Shown piece after piece: positions 1 through 6,234 of a DNA stretch of 9,281 nucleotides. Every line of letters begins with the position of its first letter. Position 1 is the first letter of the stretch. The notes beneath the pieces were generated by a model. That model saw nothing but the letters and a program-made list of their open reading frames with translations, was not told the DNA's origin and ran no database searches. The DNA is taken from positions 1-9,281 of the forward strand of contig CAMDJU010000098.1 in NCBI GenBank assembly GCA_945900695.1, written 5' to 3'. The stretch is from Bordetella parapertussis. GTDB lineage: Bacteria; Pseudomonadota; Gammaproteobacteria; Burkholderiales; Burkholderiaceae_C. A program made the position numbers and the translations under genes.

Positions 1-149
1 GCCCGGGCCTGGCCGGCAATTTCGTCGTGGTCGGTGAGCGACCACAGGTTGACCCCATTGGCTGCAGCGCGCACGGCCAGCGCCTCAGGCGTGAGGGTGC
101 CATCTGACATGACAGAGTGGCAGTGCAGGTCGGCGTTCAGGGTGGTCAC
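1..149 (-). CDS. PHP-domain phosphoesterase, N-terminal fragment (RnmAM/YciV-TrpH type)
   Basis: Only the first 49 codons lie in the window; the gene continues past the left edge. Translation from the GTG at 149-147 gives a PHP-domain N-terminus. DLHCHS (residues 7-12) carries the paired metal-binding histidines H9 and H11, SDGTLTPE follows at 15-22, and TDHDE at 39-43 is the second PHP metal motif. Members of this group hydrolyse 3',5'-nucleoside bisphosphates, and the E. coli homologue YciV (RNase AM) also trims 5' ends of short RNAs; that the same activity applies here is inference from the family. GTG is preferred as start because a TAA lies four codons upstream in frame and DLHCH normally sits within the first ten residues. 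The gene follows tatD by 24 bp on the same strand with only a weak AAGG upstream, so co-transcription with tatD is likely. A polymerase X or DnaE PHP domain is less likely because DLHCH falls at the extreme N-terminus with the SDG(T)LTPE signature. Confidence 0.85.
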   Translation of the reverse strand, partial: MTTLNADLHCHSVMSDGTLTPEALAVRAAANGVNLWSLTDHDEIAGQAR

Positions 150-173
150 AACTTGATTTTAGGCCTTGGCCAG

Positions 174-1016
174 TCAGCGAGTATGAATGGGCCCGCATGC
201 ACCCAATTTGGGCAGGGCTTGCAAGGCGTTCGCCGTGGTGGCCAAGGCCAATTCTGCCAAGCCCATGCCGCGCAAATCGGCCAGGAATTGGGCGATGCGC
301 ACCAACTCTGCAGGCTCATTGCGCCCCATGGCCGCGCCCAGCGCCCGCTCGGCCTGGGTCCGGTACAGCCAGCGCGGTGGGATATCGGGTGCATCGGTTT
401 CCAAAACCAAAGCGTTGAGCGGCAATTCCCCGGCCAAGCGGCGCAGTTGCAAGGCGCGTTCAAAAGTGAGGGCGCCACCAAAGCCCAGCTTAAAGCCCAT
501 CGCGATGAATTGATCGGCCTGCTGCCGGCTGCCATTGAAGGCGTGGGCCAACCCACCCGCCACCGGGCATTGGCGCAGTCCGCTGAGCAAAGCGTCGGCC
601 GAGCGGCGCACATGCAGCAGCACGGGCAAGCCATGGCGCTGCGCCAGCGCCAATTGGGCACGGTAAAAATGCTGCTGGCGCGCCATGTCCAGCCCGGGCA
701 CAAATCCGTCCAGCCCGATTTCTCCCACCGCCACCAAGTGCGGGTCGCCCTGGGCCTGGGCCTGGGTCAGGGCCAGGTCCAGGGTGTGCAAATCTTGGTC
801 TTGGGCTTGCGGGGTGAACAAAGGGTGAATGCCCAGCGCATAAGCGTCGCCATGCGCCGTGGCCAGCGCCCGCACCCGGTCGAAATCGGCGGCCTGTACC
901 GCTGGCCAAACGCACAGGCCCACGCCGGCCTGGCGCGCCCGCTCGCGCACGGCCGGCAAGTCGGCGGCAAATTCAGGTGCGTCCAGGTGGCAGTGGGTGT
1001 CGATCCAATGGGGCAT
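174..1016 (-). CDS. tatD: TatD-family metal-dependent hydrolase/deoxyribonuclease
   Basis: The product is a 280-residue TIM-barrel hydrolase of the amidohydrolase superfamily, cytoplasmic, close to the usual 255-265 residues of TatD, YcfH and YjjV. Visible metal ligands are H8 and H10 in DTHCHLD, E99 in VGEIGLD, H135 in VLLHVR, H158 in LAHAFNG and D208 in LETDAP; the set is complete, so it should be catalytically competent. Characterised TatD proteins act as Mg-dependent 3'-5' exonucleases on DNA and RNA and, in some lineages, as D-aminoacyl-tRNA deacylase-like quality-control enzymes; the actual substrate cannot be read from sequence. It could equally be called YjjV or YcfH, because the paralogues are hard to separate by eye. 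The start is ATG at 1016-1014, with the first metal motif six residues in; no clear Shine-Dalgarno is seen. The gene is divergent from the small exported protein at 1078 and leads into the PHP gene. The C-terminal 15 or so residues (GACGPIHTR) extend past the conserved core. Confidence 0.92.
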   Translation of the reverse strand: MPHWIDTHCHLDAPEFAADLPAVRERARQAGVGLCVWPAVQAADFDRVRALATAHGDAYALGIHPLFTPQAQDQDLHTLDLALTQAQAQGDPHLVAVGEIGLDGFVPGLDMARQQHFYRAQLALAQRHGLPVLLHVRRSADALLSGLRQCPVAGGLAHAFNGSRQQADQFIAMGFKLGFGGALTFERALQLRRLAGELPLNALVLETDAPDIPPRWLYRTQAERALGAAMGRNEPAELVRIAQFLADLRGMGLAELALATTANALQALPKLGACGPIHTR

Positions 1017-1077
1017 ATCAGGGTGAAAATATAAAAATTTAATAATTCTGAAACTTTTTTATTTTATGATAAGTGTC
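1017..1077. promoter_or_regulatory. AT-rich divergent promoter region between tatD and the small exported protein
   Basis: About 60 bp separate the tatD start from the rightward gene. Bases 1026-1071 are almost entirely A and T, in sharp contrast to the GC-rich surroundings. On the plus strand TATGAT at 1065-1070 matches five of six bases of the sigma-70 -10 box. If used, it would start transcription at about 1077, leaving the ATG at 1078 with essentially no leader. TATTTT at 1060-1065 is an alternative -10. On the minus strand several TATATT or TATTTT boxes could serve tatD. No convincing -35 box was found on either strand, so exact promoter positions are inference; that the region holds promoters is likely from composition and gene orientation. 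Confidence 0.5.
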
Positions 1078-1455
1078 ATGTCAAAGATCTTCTCCAGCAC
1101 CATTCTTGCAGCCCTTTTGGCTTGCTTCGCGGGCCCATTGTGGGGACAAGACATTCAAAAACTTTTGCTGCACGCACAAGACAGAAAAACCGCGATCGAG
1201 ATGACGTTTTTAAGCGGCAACCGGTTTGAGATGCAGGTCTCCGAGTCCAAGTCGAACAGCCTGAGCGACCCGCAAGCCCGTGTTGAGGTTTTGCGTGGCA
1301 GCGCCAAACGGGTGGCCGATCGGATGGAGTTGTCGGTCGATGGCCGCTCGATTGGCTATGTGCAAATGTGGACCGGTAGCGGCCAAATCCAGGCCCAACT
1401 TTACTGGGTCGCTCAAGAGGCCCCACGCGCATTCTTCGGCACAGCGTTTCGCTGA
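1078..1455 (+). CDS. Small exported protein of unknown function
   Basis: This encodes 125 residues from ATG 1078 (129 from an in-frame ATG at 1066). The N-terminus is a classic Sec signal peptide: a short basic start (MSK), a hydrophobic core of about 15 residues (residues 6-19), and a likely signal peptidase I site after LWG, leaving a mature protein starting QDIQ of roughly 100 residues. A cysteine in LLAC gives a poor lipobox, so a lipoprotein is less likely. The mature part is soluble, mixed polar and charged, with no transmembrane segment and no motif I recognise; it ends in aromatic residues (AFFGTAFR). ATG 1078 is preferred because it keeps the basic residue next to the hydrophobic core and has a weak AAGTG just upstream, whereas 1066 has nothing. 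It is transcribed away from tatD and converges on lolD with 29 bp between stops. It is probably periplasmic. The signal peptide and the AT-rich promoter argue that it is a real gene; no function can be assigned. Confidence 0.65.
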   Translation: MSKIFSSTILAALLACFAGPLWGQDIQKLLLHAQDRKTAIEMTFLSGNRFEMQVSESKSNSLSDPQARVEVLRGSAKRVADRMELSVDGRSIGYVQMWTGSGQIQAQLYWVAQEAPRAFFGTAFR

Positions 1456-1470
1456 CGCCTTTCGGTCATG

Positions 1471-1484
1471 GGGCTGGGCAGCCC
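1471..1484. terminator. Weak hairpin between convergent genes
   Basis: GGGCT-GGGC-AGCCC forms a 5-bp perfect stem with a 4-nt loop in the 29-bp gap between the stop of the small exported protein (1455) and the stop of lolD (1485). There is no T-tract on either strand, so this is at best a minor bidirectional pause or terminator. No better terminator is visible for either gene. Confidence 0.25.
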
Positions 1485-2177
1485 TCAACCCCCCAACTGA
1501 CCCGAGACCAACTGGCATTGCCGCGCACAACGTTGCGCCAACCGCATGTCGTGGGTCACCACCACCACGGCGCTGCCATGGGCATGGGCCAAATCGAGCA
1601 GCAAACCAAACACCCCGTCGGCCGTGTGCTGGTCCAGGTTGCCCGTGGGTTCATCGGCCAAGATGCAGGCTGGGCGGGTCACCATCGCGCGCGCCAGGGC
1701 CACGCGCTGGCGCTCACCGCCCGACAATTCGGCGGGGCGGTGTTCGGCGCGTTCGGCCAAGCCCACTTGCGCCAAAAGCTGGCGGGCTTGATCTGCGGCT
1801 TGTTGGCGGTCCATGCGCCGAATCCACAGCGGCATGGCCACGTTGTCCAAAGCGCTGAACTCGGGCAGCAGGTGGTGAAACTGATAGACAAAACCCAGGT
1901 GCGCATTGCGCAGGCGACCGATGGCTGCTGCGTCCATGGTTGCCAAAGCATGGCCCATCAAATGGACTGCGCCTTGCGAGGGCGTGTCCAAACCGCCCAG
2001 CAAATGCAGCAAGGTGCTTTTGCCCGAGCCCGAAGCACCCACGATGGCCAGCGTGTCGCCGGCTTGTACTTGCAAGTGAACCTCGCGCAGCACCATCACG
2101 TCCAAGGGGCCTTGGCGAAAGCGCTTGCCCAGGCCCTGGGCCAGGATCACGGCTGGGGTGGGGTTGGCCTCATTCAT
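1485..2177 (-). CDS. lolD: Lipoprotein-releasing system ATP-binding protein LolD
   Basis: This 230-residue ABC ATPase powers extraction of outer-membrane lipoproteins from the inner membrane and their transfer to LolA; it sits on the cytoplasmic face bound to the LolC/E permease. All nucleotide-binding motifs are intact: Walker A GASGSGKST (47-55), Q-loop glutamine Q99 in VYQFHHLLPEF, signature LSGGERQRVALARAM (151-165), Walker B CILADEPTGNLD (171-182) and the H-loop histidine H209 in VVVTHD. YQFHHLLPEF and the 230-residue length match LolD of the MacB/LolD/FtsE subfamily. The start chosen is ATG 2177-2175, which overlaps the end of the permease ORF by 8 nt and gives the normal LolD length; the open frame reaches 2240 but would add 21 residues of permease antiparallel-frame sequence. 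The overlap suggests translational coupling. MacB and FtsE ATPases are the main alternatives, and the partner permease favours LolD. Confidence 0.93.
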   Translation of the reverse strand: MNEANPTPAVILAQGLGKRFRQGPLDVMVLREVHLQVQAGDTLAIVGASGSGKSTLLHLLGGLDTPSQGAVHLMGHALATMDAAAIGRLRNAHLGFVYQFHHLLPEFSALDNVAMPLWIRRMDRQQAADQARQLLAQVGLAERAEHRPAELSGGERQRVALARAMVTRPACILADEPTGNLDQHTADGVFGLLLDLAHAHGSAVVVVTHDMRLAQRCARQCQLVSGQLGG

Positions 2178-3441
2178 AGCGCAAGGCCTCGGCGGGTTGG
2201 ATGCGGCTGGCGCGCCAACTGGGGTAAACGGTGGCCACAAACGACAGCCCCAGCGAGATCAGGGCGATGGGCCAAATGTCGGCGCTTTGCGGGTCGCTGG
2301 GCATGCGGCTGATGAGGTAGATGTCGCGTGGCAAAAAACTCGCACCCAATGCGTTCTCGATGGCCGGTACGATCACGTCGATGTTCAAGGCCACGCCCAG
2401 TCCCAGGGCCAAGCCCAGCAAGGTGCCGACCACCCCCACCAGTGCGCCTTGCACCATAAAGATGGACATGATGCTGCCCGGGCTGGCCCCCAGGGTGCGC
2501 AAAATGGCGATGTCGGCGCGCTTGTCGGTGACCAACATCACCAAGGTGCTGACCAAATTGAACGCAGCCACCGCCACGATCAGGGTGAGGATGATGAACA
2601 TCATGCGCTTTTCCACCTGCACCGCGGCAAACCAGGTGCGGTTTTGACGCGTCCAGTCGCGCACCCACAGGCCAGGGAGCATGGGCATCAACTCGTCGGC
2701 GACTTGGCGTGCGCGGTGCAAATCGCGCAGCTTTAAGCGCACGCCGCTGGGCCCTTCCAGCCGAAACAAGGTTTGCGCATCGGCCAGGTGCAACAAGGCC
2801 ATGTTGGCGTCGTATTCATAGTGGCCCGAGTCAAACACACCCACCACTTGCATTTGTTTCAAGCGCGGCAGCACCCCGGCTGGGGTGATTTGCCCACCCG
2901 GGGCGATCACCGTCACCCGCTCGCCCACCCGCACACCCAGGCTGCGCGCCAACTCGCTGCCCAACACCACCCCAAAGCGGCCTGCTTGCAGTTGTTCGCG
3001 CACGGCGGGGCTGAGTTGCAGGCTCAAATCAGTGACCGCGCCATCTAAAGCGGGGTCGATGCCGCGCACCACCGCGCCTTTCATGTCCTCGCCGCGTGCG
3101 ATCAAGGCCTGGGCGGCCACAAACGGCGCGCCGGCCAACACATCGGGGTGCTTCAAGGCCTGTGCCAATGTCGCAGCGGCATCCGGCAGGGCGCCACCAT
3201 CGGGGGCGTAGACCTCGATGTGCGAAACCACCCCCAGCATGCGGTCGCGCACCTCTTTTTGAAAGCCGTTCATCACGCTCAACACAATGATGAGCGCGGC
3301 CACCCCCAGCGAGATGCCCAGCATCGACACCCCAGAGATGAAGGAGATAAACCCATTGCGCCGGGTGGCACGCCCGGCACGGGTGTAGCGCCAGCCCAGC
3401 ACCAGTTCGTAGGGGATGAAGGAGGGGGCAGGGCGCGACAT
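2170..3441 (-). CDS. lolC: Lipoprotein-releasing ABC transporter permease (LolC/LolE family, possibly LolF-like)
   Basis: The product is a 423-residue inner-membrane permease with the LolC/E layout. A cytoplasmic N-terminal segment (ELVLGWRYTR) precedes TM1 (residues about 33-56). The family signature SVMNGFQKEVRDRML follows at about 55-69, then a large periplasmic MacB-like domain to about 275. Three closely spaced TM helices make up the C-terminus (about 280-305, 327-355, 390-410), with a coupling-helix region LRTLGASPGSI between the first two. The family opens a path for acylated lipoproteins and passes them to LolA. ATG 3441 is chosen because it gives the usual length; an in-frame ATG at 3459 would give 429 residues, and neither has a clear Shine-Dalgarno. 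Only one permease gene sits beside lolD, so it may work as a homodimer, as in LolDF systems, rather than a LolC-LolE heterodimer. It is divergent from the RpfE-family gene with almost no space between them. Confidence 0.92.
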   Translation of the reverse strand: MSRPAPSFIPYELVLGWRYTRAGRATRRNGFISFISGVSMLGISLGVAALIIVLSVMNGFQKEVRDRMLGVVSHIEVYAPDGGALPDAAATLAQALKHPDVLAGAPFVAAQALIARGEDMKGAVVRGIDPALDGAVTDLSLQLSPAVREQLQAGRFGVVLGSELARSLGVRVGERVTVIAPGGQITPAGVLPRLKQMQVVGVFDSGHYEYDANMALLHLADAQTLFRLEGPSGVRLKLRDLHRARQVADELMPMLPGLWVRDWTRQNRTWFAAVQVEKRMMFIILTLIVAVAAFNLVSTLVMLVTDKRADIAILRTLGASPGSIMSIFMVQGALVGVVGTLLGLALGLGVALNIDVIVPAIENALGASFLPRDIYLISRMPSDPQSADIWPIALISLGLSFVATVYPSWRASRIQPAEALRYE

Positions 3442-3449
3442 GGGTGTGG

Positions 3450-3469
3450 ATTGTGTCATCTTGCACAAT
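3450..3469. repeat. Inverted repeat spanning the divergent lolC and rpfE-family starts
   Basis: ATTGTG at 3450-3455 and CACAAT at 3464-3469 form a perfect 6-bp inverted repeat with an 8-bp spacer. The upstream lolC ATG candidate (3459-3457) lies in the spacer and the rightward ATG (3468-3470) overlaps the right arm. The geometry resembles a dimeric regulator site, but no regulator is identified and a 6-bp match may be chance. Confidence 0.3.
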
Positions 3470-4508
3470 GCGCCCTGTGCCAACGCCCCATGCCCTTGTG
3501 ATTCCCTCTGCCCTGGTGGACCCGCTGGACAGCGCCTTTGTCCAGGCCCTGGCCGGGTTGCGCTTGCCCCATTTGACGCGTTTGTTGGCACGCTCGCGTG
3601 TGATGCGCACCCCCGAGCCCGCGGCTCAGCGCTTGAGCACGGTGCATGAATGGGCCCAGGCCCAGGCCTGGGGGTGGACGCCCACAGATGGTTTGCTGCC
3701 TTGGGCTGCCTGGCATGCCCAAACGCTGGGCTTGGACACCCTGGGTGAACAGGCCTGGGCGGTGTTCACCTTGTGTCACTGGCATGTGGCCCAAGGCCAG
3801 GTCATTTTGGAGTCGCCAGCGCGGTTGGGCGTCACCGCGGCTGAAAGTGAGAGCCTGCGCTTGGCCATGCAAACCTACTGCGCGCAAGACGGCATCACCT
3901 TACACCCTTGGGTTCCAGGCCAGTGGTTGGCGGCTTCGGACTTGTTTCGTGGCCTGCCCACCGCCACTGTGGACCGGGTGGTGGGCCAAGCGGTCGAGGA
4001 TGGGTGGGTGGGCGCAGGGCTGAACCCGCCCTCACCAGCGGCCCAACACCTGCGCCGCTTGCAAAACGAAATGCAAATGTTGTTCTACACCCATGCCTGC
4101 AACGAAACGCGGCCGACCGCCATCAACTCTTTTTGGATCAGTGGCACTGGGGATTTGGCCGCAGCCAACGCTCTAGGTGGCCCATCTTTACCTGCAGCCC
4201 GTGCGGGTGCCGCGCCCGCAACCGTGCCGCCCCCTTTTGCGGCGGGTGCGGTAACTCCGGCTTGGCATCCCCCAGCGGTGCAGCGCTTGCACCAAGCCGC
4301 ACAAATGCGCCATGTGGCGGCCTGGGTGGAGGCGTGGCATGAGGTGGACGATCAACTGCTGGCGCCTTTGGCGTCAGCGCCCACGGCTGAACTGGTGCTG
4401 TGCGGCACCCGCCATGCTTGCGTGGTTCAATGCGAGCCCAGCGCTTGGCCGCAGTGGTGGCGCACGTGGCGCTCCCCCCCCCTGGTACAGGCTTTGTTGG
4501 ACCGATGA
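3468..4508 (+). CDS. RpfE-family protein (recJ-linked conserved protein, often annotated as regulatory protein or phosphoglycerate-mutase-like)
   Basis: This is a 346-residue protein, probably cytoplasmic, with no signal peptide or transmembrane segment. Its most conserved-looking block is NEMQMLFYTH (200-209) followed by NSFWISGTG (220-228), the hallmark I associate with the RpfE-type family encoded next to recJ in Xanthomonas (rpf region) and many betaproteobacteria. Biochemical function is not established; the phosphoglycerate-mutase label some annotations use rests on weak resemblance. Residues about 232-270 are rich in Ala and Pro and look like a linker. The start at ATG 3468 is preferred over GTG 3444 because it avoids overlap with lolC, although neither has a good Shine-Dalgarno. 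The stop overlaps the recJ start as ATGA, so the two are probably translationally coupled. Close to the end (4474-4482) is a run of nine C; a change in its length would alter the last residues and could join the ORF to recJ. Confidence 0.75.
   Translation: MRPVPTPHALVIPSALVDPLDSAFVQALAGLRLPHLTRLLARSRVMRTPEPAAQRLSTVHEWAQAQAWGWTPTDGLLPWAAWHAQTLGLDTLGEQAWAVFTLCHWHVAQGQVILESPARLGVTAAESESLRLAMQTYCAQDGITLHPWVPGQWLAASDLFRGLPTATVDRVVGQAVEDGWVGAGLNPPSPAAQHLRRLQNEMQMLFYTHACNETRPTAINSFWISGTGDLAAANALGGPSLPAARAGAAPATVPPPFAAGAVTPAWHPPAVQRLHQAAQMRHVAAWVEAWHEVDDQLLAPLASAPTAELVLCGTRHACVVQCEPSAWPQWWRTWRSPPLVQALLDR
4474..4482. repeat. C9 homopolymer tract at the end of the RpfE-family ORF
   Basis: Nine consecutive C bases encode Ser-Pro-Pro-Leu in the RpfE-family C-terminus, 22 bp before the recJ ATG. 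Insertion of one C puts translation in the recJ frame, which is open from about 4400 through the recJ start. Loss of one C puts it in a frame open to 4953. It is therefore a potential slippage site as well as a sequencing-error hazard. Confidence 0.9.
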
Positions 4509-6223
4509 AATTCACACAACGCGACATCCCCCCCCGCAGCCTGTGGGCGCTGGAGCAAGCGGGCGTGCACCCCTTGTTGGCGCGTTTGTTCGCAGCGCGT
4601 GGCGTGCATGGACCGCAAGACCTCGACCCCGATTTGGCGCACCTGCTGCCCCTGCAAAACCTCAAAGGTGTGCAACAAGCGGCCGAGTTGCTGGCCGACG
4701 CCATCCAGCGCCAAGCGGCCCTGTGCATCGTGGCCGATTACGACTGCGATGGCGCCACCGCTTGTGCCGTGGCCTTGCGCGGCTTGCGCCTGTTGGGCGC
4801 GCAGCGGGTCGACTTTGTGGTGCCCGATCGGGTGGTCGATGGTTATGGCCTGACGCCGCCCATTTCCGAGCGCGTCAAAGCCCAGGGCGCGGACGTGTTG
4901 ATCACGGTGGACAACGGCATTGCCAGCGTGCAAGGGGTGGCGCGGGCGCGTGAGCTGGGCTTGCAGGTGTTGGTCACCGATCACCATTTGCCTGGAACCG
5001 ATTTGCCCGATGCTGATGTGATCGTCAACCCCAATCAACCTGGCTGCACCTTCCCCAGCAAAAACTTGGCCGGTGTGGGCGTGATGTTTTATGTGCTGCT
5101 GGCTTTGCGCGCTGAACAGCGCCGCCGAGGCGTGTGGGACGCGCCTGGGCAAGCCGCGCAGCCGCGCTTGGACAGCTTATTGCCGCTGGTGGCTTTGGGC
5201 ACGGTGGCCGATGTGGTGCGGCTGGACGCGAACAACCGGCGCTTGGTGACCCAAGGCTTGAAGCGCATCCGCAAAGGGCAGATGCCCGCCGGCATGGCTG
5301 CTTTGTTTGTCGCCGCAGGCCGCCATCCTGAGCGGGCCAGCGCGCAAGATTTTGGCTTTGCCTTGGGCCCGCGCATCAATGCCGCCGGCCGCTTGGCCGA
5401 TATGCGTTTAGGCATTGAATGCTTGCAAACCGATGACTTGTCGCACGCCACCCAATGTGCCCAAGCGCTGGACCTGATCAACCGCGAGCGCCGCGACATC
5501 GAAGGCGGCATGCGCGAGCAAGCCTTGTTGCTGGCCCAATCCATGCTCGACGGCTTTGACGAACCGCCCAGCGCTTTGTGCTTGTTTGACCCCGACTTCC
5601 ACGAGGGGGTGGTGGGCATCGTTGCGGCCCGCATCAAGGACCAATGGCACCGCCCAACCTTTGTGTTTGCCGCCAGCCAAGCCGATGGCAAGGGCGATGA
5701 GCTCAAAGGCTCGGGGCGCTCTTTGCCGGGCTTTCACTTGCGCGACGCGCTGGACCTGATCTCCAAGCGCCACCCTGGCGTGTTGCTGCGCTTTGGGGGC
5801 CATGCCATGGCCGCTGGGTGCACCATCCATGCCGACCACATCGATGTGTTTGAGTCGGCCCTGCAACAAGTGGCCCAGGAGTGGTTGGACGAGGCCACCT
5901 TGCAGCGCCGCTTGGACACCGATGGCCCTTTGTCGCGCGAATACCGCCGCGTGGAGTTGGTGGAACAACTCAACAACGAGGTCTGGGGCCAGGGTTTTGC
6001 CGCCCCCACATTTTGTGAAGAGTTGGAGGTGGTGAGCCAACGCTTGGTGGCCGAAAAGCATTTGTCCTTGCGCTTGCGCCACCAAGGCGATGTGGTCGAT
6101 GCCATTTGGTTTGGCCGTGTCCAACCCCTGGCCGCGCACGCCACCCTGGCTTACCGTGTCGAGACCGATGCTTGGCAAGGTCAAACCCGGGTTCGGTTTG
6201 TCATTGAAGCCGCCCAAGAATGA
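4505..6223 (+). CDS. recJ: Single-stranded-DNA-specific 5'-3' exonuclease RecJ
   Basis: This 572-residue DHH-family exonuclease (E. coli RecJ is about 577) degrades single-stranded DNA 5' to 3' in RecF-pathway recombination, mismatch repair and base-excision repair. The DHH phosphoesterase motifs are in order: ADYDCDGATA (77-86, D78, D80, D82), VDNGI (135-139, D136), TDHH (158-161) and GTVADVV (232-238, D236). GPRINAAGR (288-296) follows, and the DHHA1 part carries KGSGRS (401-406) and FGGHAMAAG (430-438). The C-terminal region from about 460 corresponds to the OB-fold RecJ domain. All catalytic residues are present. The start ATG 4505 overlaps the preceding stop by ATGA and gives the MKFTQRDIPPR N-terminus typical of betaproteobacterial RecJ. 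An eight-C run (4528-4535) lies in codons 8-11, where a length change would abolish the protein. The downstream spermidine-synthase-like gene begins 11 bp after the stop. Confidence 0.96.
   Translation: MKFTQRDIPPRSLWALEQAGVHPLLARLFAARGVHGPQDLDPDLAHLLPLQNLKGVQQAAELLADAIQRQAALCIVADYDCDGATACAVALRGLRLLGAQRVDFVVPDRVVDGYGLTPPISERVKAQGADVLITVDNGIASVQGVARARELGLQVLVTDHHLPGTDLPDADVIVNPNQPGCTFPSKNLAGVGVMFYVLLALRAEQRRRGVWDAPGQAAQPRLDSLLPLVALGTVADVVRLDANNRRLVTQGLKRIRKGQMPAGMAALFVAAGRHPERASAQDFGFALGPRINAAGRLADMRLGIECLQTDDLSHATQCAQALDLINRERRDIEGGMREQALLLAQSMLDGFDEPPSALCLFDPDFHEGVVGIVAARIKDQWHRPTFVFAASQADGKGDELKGSGRSLPGFHLRDALDLISKRHPGVLLRFGGHAMAAGCTIHADHIDVFESALQQVAQEWLDEATLQRRLDTDGPLSREYRRVELVEQLNNEVWGQGFAAPTFCEELEVVSQRLVAEKHLSLRLRHQGDVVDAIWFGRVQPLAAHATLAYRVETDAWQGQTRVRFVIEAAQE
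4528..4535. repeat. C8 homopolymer tract in the first codons of recJ
   Basis: Eight consecutive C bases cover the end of codon 8 (Ile) through the first base of codon 11 (Arg) of recJ, in the sequence Ile-Pro-Pro-Arg. A single-base length change here would frameshift nearly the entire protein. It lies 46 bp after the C9 tract. Confidence 0.9.
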
Positions 6224-6226
6224 GGT
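6222..6226 (+). promoter_or_regulatory. Shine-Dalgarno deciding the start of the spermidine-synthase-like gene
   Basis: GAGGT overlaps the recJ stop codon (6221-6223) and stands 8-9 nt ahead of ATG 6235, supporting that start over ATG 6220 and suggesting coupling with recJ termination. Confidence 0.6.
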
Positions 6227-6234
6227 CATCCCCC

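Noticed and set aside
749..767. Short tandem repeat of CCTGGG in tatD
   Set aside because: It encodes an ordinary Gln-Ala repeat in a surface helix and is only three units long.
117..1034. Long plus-strand open frame (305 codons) opposite tatD
   Set aside because: It is an antisense shadow in GC-rich DNA; tatD has complete family motifs and the shadow product is low-complexity Gly/Gln/His-rich with no domain.
1120..1131. Lipobox (LLAC) in the small exported protein
   Set aside because: The residue at -2 and the phenylalanine after the cysteine fit poorly, and a normal signal peptidase I site follows seven residues later.
1518..2312. Plus-strand open frame of 264 codons opposite lolD
   Set aside because: Shadow of lolD, which carries every ABC ATPase motif on the minus strand.
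3444..3467. GTG start eight codons upstream for the RpfE-family gene
   Set aside because: It adds only MWIVSSCT, has no ribosome site, and pushes the start almost onto the lolC start; ATG 3468 is simpler, though not proven.
3460..3520. Possible sigma-54 type -24/-12 promoter (TGGCAC) for lolC on the minus strand
   Set aside because: The required TTGC element is not at the correct spacing.
3442..3591. N-terminal extension of the lolC frame to 3591
   Set aside because: The extra 50 residues are Gly/Pro/Arg-rich, lie antisense to the RpfE-family gene, and make the protein longer than the family.
5408..6229. Minus-strand open frame of 273 codons opposite recJ
   Set aside because: Antisense shadow of a well-supported recJ with no recognisable motif.
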